64,000 nucleotides of DNA from Sycon ciliatum (taxonomy: Eukaryota; Porifera; Calcarea; Leucosolenida; Sycettidae): assembly GCF_964019385.1 (NCBI RefSeq), contig NC_088654.1:12874700-12938699 (forward strand), read 5' to 3'. The stretch's first letter is position 1, and each line of letters starts with the position of its first letter. This document shows positions 58,261 through 64,000 of the stretch, piece after piece. The notes below the pieces were generated by a model, which saw only the letters and a list, made by a program, of their open reading frames with translations, did not search any database and was not told where the DNA came from. The translations under genes and the position numbers were made by a program.

Positions 58261-58678
58261 ATGGCCAGCGGACCACCGCAGCCTGAAGATGATGTCGGGC
58301 ATTGTCCAGCTTCTTCCGTCACTTCTCCGCTAGTCCGGAGACAGCCTCGCGACGATGTGGACGATAATGGCGACGCCGCACCGCACGAGCGGAAACAAGT
58401 CTTTTCGACGACGTCCGAGGACGATGCGGACACTGCACGCAAGTTCCTTCCTGATCTTGTTCCACCAGCCAGCGAGGACAGCGCCGTCGAGGATGTTGCG
58501 AATCTACAGCACATGCAGAGTGAAACTCCGCTGCCTGCAGCCTCCGCCCTCCCCGCACTAGCGGACCTCGCGCGCTACGACACGGATAGACGGTACGAGT
58601 ATACGTATGCGTTCGATTCGGACGATACGAACGCGTTGGTGGCGGAGAACGACGAAGTGCCGTTGATGAACGAATCAG
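58261..58678 (+). CDS. SV2/SVOP-like transporter, exon 1 (N-terminus)
   Basis: 139 codons plus one base from ATG 58261 to donor TCAG|GTAAAT, phase 1. It is a hydrophilic, acidic cytoplasmic N-terminus rich in Pro, Ser and Asp, ending YTYAFDSDDTNALVAENDEV. It joins exon 2 as G|AT, keeping the frame. Assignment to the transporter rests on matching phase, strand and distance; the start codon is the first ATG of the open frame. Confidence 0.6.
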
Positions 58679-58754
58679 GTAAATTAATACTGAGTATTCC
58701 GTGGTGAAGGGGAGCTCCAGAATGTGCACTGGGACCGAAAGAGAGCCTGAACTT

Positions 58755-59145
58755 CTAATTATCACTTTCTTAGTATTGACTCCCATTGATTTTCGCTATA
58801 CCTAAGCAGTCAAATATTCCTGCATATTTCACTCCTTTAATAGGGCTATATTGACTGCTTATATTTGACTGCTTAGGGGTTGCGCAGTTGAACGGTGCCT
58901 AGTGCAGCATTGTCACTGCATAAGTAGGTGGTGGTGCAACGGTTGTGCAATCATAAAACCGGGATTCATGAGGTTATCGTTCTAGAATTTTAAATACGGA
59001 CTGTTAGTCGTGATAAATCTAATATTGACTTTGTACTTGGTCAGTATAGGAAATAAAAACCTCGTAAAAGACCTCGGCTTCGCCTCGGTCTTTTACTCGG
59101 CTTTTATTTCCTATATTGACCTCGTACTCAAGTCAATATTAGATA
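58755..59145 (+). mobile_element. Internally deleted LINE copy in intron 1
   Basis: Matches both ends of the element at 44645-45960 in opposite orientation, but the central 0.95 kb or so, including the reverse transcriptase, is missing. Its 3' end is the palindrome TAATATTGACTT...AAGTCAATATTA (59021-59143). Confidence 0.65.
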
Positions 59146-59427
59146 CTTATTACATGTCAGGTGACCGTTTCCAGGTCTACAGCCAATCAGCGACCAGGTA
59201 GAGCGGGAAATATTCCTCCATACAAGCCCGCTCAGGCGGTCCAATATTACACGATATTGCCCAGCATTTGACCCCATACACACTGTACACATACACATAC
59301 AAGTAGGTGTGCATGTAATACCAGTTGGATACATGTGCCTCGTAGTTTTTCGTAGTACCACTGTACCATGATCCCGAATTCCACGTGTGAAGGCAGTGTA
59401 CGTTGATGAGTACATCAAATAAGTGAA

Positions 59428-59528
59428 GTATGCATGTAATAAATGTGTTATTAGCCTCGTAGTACGGGCAATACCGGCTACGATATCTGCCGGTATTGCC
59501 CTGATACTCGGCTAATAACACATACGTA
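59428..59528. repeat. Palindrome
   Basis: TGTGTTATTAGCC..GTA and GGGCAATACCGG are mirrored around ATATCTG by CCGGTATTGCCC and GGCTAATAACACA. Confidence 0.8.
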
Positions 59529-59597
59529 TTACTTCTGTACTAGCTATATTCCGTCCTGAAGCTGTCTGATACAGTAACCGAGAAACGTTATCCTTTG

Positions 59598-59730
59598 TTG
59601 CATACCTGATGAGGGCAATTATTTTACCGAAACGTTGTAAAAAAATTGATTGAGAAATGAGTTTGAGTTTTGCAGAGTGAATGGGAAGAGAACCAGTCTG
59701 CTCTGAAACCTTTTTTTCCATTGTACTAGA
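59598..59730 (+). mobile_element. Retroelement fragment with hammerhead-like motif
   Basis: CTGATGAGGGCAATTATTTTACCGAAAC (59606-59633) plus the following segment matches the junction sequence at 27468-27560. Stem II is reduced to about two pairs here. Confidence 0.5.
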
Positions 59731-60059
59731 ATTCCATAATTATTATTGGCGACTTGGTGGCAGTGGCGATTGCTGTCAATGTGTGATGCCAATTTCCTTC
59801 CGCCATAGATGCGAGGAAATCTGAGCTGATTTTCGTGGAATACCACTGAAAGCCGGTGTCCGAAATGTAGTGTTGAGTCCGAACAAGAGAGGTCTCTTGC
59901 TCATTAACACAACTGACAACGGGAACAGGTAGGTTGGTGGAACGACATATATTAGAGACGGGATGACTAAGACCAGGATGAACGAAACGACTACATGGTG
60001 AATATTGAAGAGGGAGATTGTTGAAGAGAGAGAGTTAAAGTGAGAGCAATGCAATATAA

Positions 60060-60110
60060 AGGGCCTGGGTAGCTATGGCAAACATGGGCGCGCAAGTAGC
60101 TACCCAGGCC
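60060..60110. repeat. Hairpin
   Basis: GGGCCTGGGTAGCT and AGCTACCCAGGCC enclose 23 bases. Confidence 0.8.
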
Positions 60111-60535
60111 AAATGAATAATGCATGAACTAATGAATATGAACTACATGTGATTACTTGTGGGCCTAACAGTAGGAATTAGCCAAAAGGAACCCAACACA
60201 AACAAACTATAGTGAGGCACAAGCTTCAAGTTAGGAAAGGTGTCCTGTGAGCACTAGCTGTGCAATGGAGGCAGTGGCCCCCCGTGCTTGCTGTGTCGAT
60301 CCAATCAGGGAGCGTCCGAAACACACTCAACAAGATTTACTTCCTGGAAGAAGGAAGTGTTTGTATTGTGTCTGCGTACGCCCTGCCGGATGTTGCCAAC
60401 GCTATCAGTAATGGCGAGTTTGCTGAGTGTTAAAATTGACGATCTTGGACATTTTTTATAGGCTAGCGAGTTGAAATTTTGACAAATTCTAGATATCGTA
60501 GCAACCCAATATGCAGTCACAGTACATATAGTAAA

Positions 60536-60722
60536 ATCTGTCAAGGCGACCGCTTGGATAAGGTGACCACTTGGATAAGGTGACCACTTGGATAAGGTGA
60601 CCACTTGGATAAGGTGACCACTTGGATAAGGCGACCACTTGGATAAGGCGACCACCTGTCCTGGAAGACCACAAGAACCAGTACCAACTTGGGGGATACT
60701 ATTTCGAGTCAATTGACCCTAG
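60536..60722. mobile_element. MITE relative with internal 17-bp expansion
   Basis: Matches the element at 55172-55349 on both sides, but the segment TTGGATAAGGTGACCAC is repeated about six times (60552-60655). Confidence 0.7.
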
Positions 60723-61576
60723 ATGTATTGTAGATATACAAGTACATGACGTGGATAACAGATGTGTCTGGACATGTGTCTTGCACGCATTGTTCAAGGT
60801 AACGTCATCCCGCACCGCTGCACTGCGGCTATAACGTGCAATGTAAAGCACACATAATTGAGCGACCCGGAGGTCCGGGCACGTGGCACAGCCATATACC
60901 TTGTTCCAGACATGACCGTCTGCCTGATACAAGAGGAAAGTCGTTATATCCGATGTATTTTCACTGTTTTTTAGGTCTTCGGGCACCCAAAAAGTGTCAG
61001 GAAATTCGATCTGTCGTTATTTTTGAGGTCGTTATACCCTATCTATAATGTACAGAAAGGACTTGCTAAACGACTTGGGCAACAGAATTGTGTCGCTAAA
61101 CTCGATTTGTCGTTGTACCCAAGGTTGTTATATCCAATCTCCACTGTAATATAGACGCATGGTACTTTTGAAATATTTCACCTTTGGCTGGAGCTTCCTG
61201 ATTTTTTCCGAATATTGCTCAGGTCCTTCCCCCAATTACTCTCATATAGATTTTTTAAAAGCGATCGGATAACAAACGCCCAATTTAGAATTTTTTGTGC
61301 ACAAAGTGATTGCAGATTTTATGTGGTATAGATGCTGGCCTAACGGTTTTTTGAGATCACGCGTCTATATGTTTTGAAACGCGCTGTAGTGCACTGCACA
61401 TGCAATGGCTATGCCCCCAAATACACTCAGTGCAGTGTTGATAGATCTACAGTAAATTCAGGCATGCTGCCATGCCAGCATGCAGCACCGCCGTGAACAC
61501 GTACCAGACCAGTCTATCCATGGCATTGGCATCGGTTTTACGCAGAGCAACTTCAAAATTGAACGGATTATTTGAA

Positions 61577-61577
<1 letters not shown>

Positions 61578-61610
<33 letters not shown>

Positions 61611-61710
61611 TTCGTGTGTGTATGTGTGTGTACGTGTGCACGTGTGTGTGTATGTGTGCACGTGTGTGTGTGTGTGCGCACATGTGTGTGTGTTTGTGTG
61701 TGTGTGTACT
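61578..61710. repeat. (TG)n-rich microsatellite next to exon 2
   Basis: Interrupted TG tract ending ten bases before the exon 2 acceptor; it replaces a normal polypyrimidine tract except for CTGTCCGTTCAG. Confidence 0.9.
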
Positions 61711-61720
61711 GTCCGTTCAG

Positions 61721-61809
61721 ATTTGTTGTACACGGTGAGCGATGCAGTGGAGTTTATCGGAGCAGGGCGGATGCAGTACATTCTGCTCTTTGCTATGGCC
61801 TTGCATTCG
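61721..61809 (+). CDS. SV2/SVOP-like transporter, exon 2
   Basis: Acceptor CCGTTCAG|AT, donor TTCG|GTGAGT. With the G from exon 1 it reads [20 protein letters not shown] then [10 protein letters not shown]. The pattern (Y-T-V-x-x-A-V-E-x-I-G-x-G-x-x-Q) is the signature just before transmembrane helix 1 in SV2, SVOP and related sugar-transporter-like major facilitators, and the last ten residues begin that helix. It ends in phase 0. Confidence 0.85.
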
Positions 61810-61984
61810 GTGAGTTTGTGACTGGGGCGCGTTGCATGATGGTAATCGCTTGTTCGTGCACTCTGTCTCTTTGTCTCTCTCTGCCTCTTTGTATGTATGT
61901 CTGTGTCTGTGTCTTTGTCTCTGTCTCACTCTCAGCTTTCACGCACACTCACTCTCACTCTGACTTTGTCTGGCTGTCTCTCCC

Positions 61985-62328
<344 letters not shown>

Positions 62329-62478
62329 TCACTTTGGTTTATCTGTCCTTCTCTGTCTATATGTCTGTCTCCTTTCCTTGTCTCCATGTTTATTTCTGTC
62401 TCTGTCCGTCTCTGTGTGTCTCATTGTTTGTCACGTTTTCTCTCTCTCCCTCCATCTCTCTCTTGTTCTGGCCTACAG

Positions 62479-62577
62479 GGCATGCAAGGAATGGACATCA
62501 CCTACCTCACTGTTCTGCCATCACTTGCCGGGTGTGATTTCAACCTTTCTAGCGTGCAGAAAGCATTGTTGTCTTCG
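62479..62577 (+). CDS. SV2/SVOP-like transporter, exon 3
   Basis: Acceptor GCCTACAG|GGC, donor TTCG|GTAAGA, 33 codons, phase 0 at both ends. It reads [20 protein letters not shown] and [13 protein letters not shown], matching the helix 1 end, luminal loop and helix 2 start of SV2/SVOP (GxxxMDxxxLSxxxPxxxC(D/E)(F/W)xLSxxQxALL). The acidic residue in the M-D motif and the loop Cys are present. Confidence 0.88.
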
Positions 62578-62861
62578 GTAAGACGACAATCCAACAAAGA
62601 AGATAGATTCTTTGTTTTTCGTTCGATTCAGGCTAATTTTGGGTCGCACTCTGATTGCTTTTGGGCCGTAAATAGGTTTCTGACCAGCGTACCTGTACAT
62701 TCTTCAATGCTAAACCTGGCCAAAATGTGTTTGCGCAACCATGCCTGTATACTTATCAATTGTAAACCCGACCGAAACTGGTTTTGGGGCAGCATACCTG
62801 TGAAATTAATCAATGCTAAGCCTGGCCAATAAAAGCGAATGGCCTGCTTGTTTTTTCATTA

Positions 62862-63049
62862 CAGTCAACTTCGCTTATAACGACACTCGGCGGGGCATCA
62901 AACAGGTGTCCCTATTCGCGAAGTGTCGGTATACCCGAAGTCTCATTGTATGTGATACAGTGGGATAGAACTTTGCTCTGGGCATGGAAAGTCTGTCGTT
63001 ATTCGCGAATTGTCGTTATATCCGCAGTCGTTATTAGCGAAGTTGAGTG
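62862..63049. mobile_element. 188-bp TA-flanked MITE in intron 3
   Basis: CAGTCAACTTCGCTTATAAC at the left and TTATTAGCGAAGTTGAGTG at the right are inverted repeats bordered by TA, as in pogo/Tc1-mariner MITEs. Internal TCGTTATATCCGCAGTCG repeats the terminal motif. Confidence 0.75.
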
Positions 63050-63503
63050 TATATATGTTGCTGAAACCCCTTCCCAGTACGTGACAAACTCGTTTTGAAA
63101 CTGTTTACGAGTGTCGTGTACAACCATAACGAGTAAGAAACGAGTAATTGGCATTCGTATTTCACCGGGGAAATTCACGCTGTAATGGTACGTTCCCAGC
63201 CAGTTTTAGCAAGTACATGTAGTGTGGAGTAGTAAAATTCGGACTCTCTGACGGAAACCCACTTACCGTATGCGGGTCATCAGCATGACCATGGCCAATA
63301 AGCAGACTGTGCACACGCTGGTCTTAGCTGTACATAGTACGAAAAGTACTTGGAACAAGTGGTGTGATTTTTCGCCGTCGAAGACCCATACCAGTGTTGC
63401 ACACTTTTGGAAGTAAATTCATTATTTTTTTGTGTCTACAGCTGGTGAGGAGTCGACATGAGATTCTGACTATTTTGTTCGCGTTTTTTCTTCTCTGCTC
63501 AAG

Positions 63504-63575
63504 GTGTTCTTCATCGGTGTAACGTGTGGATCTTTCAGTGTCGGCTTCATGGGCGATCGTTTTGGAAGAAATCGG
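63504..63575 (+). CDS. SV2/SVOP-like transporter, exon 4
   Basis: Acceptor CTGCTCAAG|GTG, donor ATCGG|GTAAGA, 24 codons, phase 0. It reads VFFIGVTCGSFSVGFMGDRF then GRNR: transmembrane helix 2 and the major facilitator motif A (G-x-x-x-D-R-x-G-R). The remaining helices must lie beyond the window. Substrate cannot be predicted; SV2/SVOP relatives act on intracellular vesicles or the plasma membrane. Confidence 0.88.
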
Positions 63576-64000
63576 GTAAGAGACCGGCGTATATTGTTGG
63601 GAAGTTGTTATTCTTGTTGCACTGTACATTCCACGTTATCCGTACCTGCGTTTCAAGCACAGTGGAAAATTTAGAATTTGTTTACCGCGCAGGACAGCCG
63701 GAAGCCGTTTTTGATTGGTCGGCCGACGTGTAGCCTTGCCTACGTTGTGCATGGTATGGTGGATCCAGATGACCTCCTCAGCGGTAACCACTTTTTGTTG
63801 GCCGAATGTTAGTCTGGCCATTGCCTGAGCAAGCGGGCCAGTTTCACCGGGCCTGCCATGAGAACGGGAAAGTGTATGTCTTATCCTAATATCAGGACCG
63901 GTGGAAGCAGTTTTTGATTGGTCCGGCCATACCCTAGTCTTTTATACTAGTTGTGTATGATATGGAGGGTATACACATGACCTCTGAGCTCTGCTGACAA
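63576..64000 (+). other. Intron 4 (partial), with a diverged direct repeat
   Basis: The segment GAAGCCGTTTTTGATTGGTC...GACCTCCTCAGC (about 63702-63782) is repeated in diverged form at about 63905-63995 (GAAGCAGTTTTTGATTGGTC...GACCTCTGAGCTC). No further exon is recognisable. Confidence 0.5.

Overview
This is eukaryotic, almost certainly metazoan (invertebrate), genomic DNA. Evidence: spliced exons with consensus GT/AG borders, an F-box gene family, an SV2/SVOP-type transporter gene, LINE and DNA-transposon debris with target-site duplications (TSDs), long dinucleotide microsatellites, and no bacterial gene organisation. The species cannot be fixed from sequence alone; a sponge or another early-branching or invertebrate animal would fit.

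Region 1 (about 1.36-44.5 kb) is a tandem array of seven composite units of about 4.7-7.5 kb (U1-U7). A full unit, read left to right, holds: a unique leader; a (TG)n/(GA)n microsatellite; a conserved non-coding stretch; in most units a Mutator-like foldback element; a 17-bp minisatellite of 11 to 47 copies; a GC-rich hairpin; a decayed leucine-rich-repeat tail; and, on the minus strand, an F-box ORF of 380-438 codons. The units fall into type A (U1, U5), B (U2, U3) and B' (U4, U6, U7). Type A units also carry a LINE 3'-end insertion with a 13-bp TSD and a second foldback element. U5 and U7 lack the leader, microsatellite and conserved stretch; these are replaced by the same sequence that forms the right-hand edge of the array (a 207-bp hAT-like element, a hammerhead-like motif and a LINE 3' end).

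Region 2 (44.5-58.2 kb) is a transposon graveyard: a LINE reverse-transcriptase fragment, several non-autonomous hAT elements with 8-bp TSDs (one carrying a broken BED zinc finger), a TTAA-flanked foldback element nested in a hAT element, tRNA-like SINE pieces, a mariner/IS630-type transposase remnant, and pogo-like and other inverted-repeat elements. An isolated exon-like ORF at 50.3 kb lies here.

Region 3 (58.26-63.58 kb, plus strand) holds the first four exons of an SV2/SVOP-like major facilitator transporter. All splice phases agree, and the gene runs off the right end. Its introns carry MITEs and very long TC/AC microsatellites. The 50.3 kb ORF ends in the same splice phase and with a similar acidic motif, so it is a possible alternative or duplicated first exon.

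The main biological content is therefore a recently amplified, partly decayed F-box family that moves together with satellite DNA and mobile elements, next to a membrane transporter gene. Substrate-receptor (SCF ubiquitin ligase) function for the F-box ORFs is inferred from the domain only.
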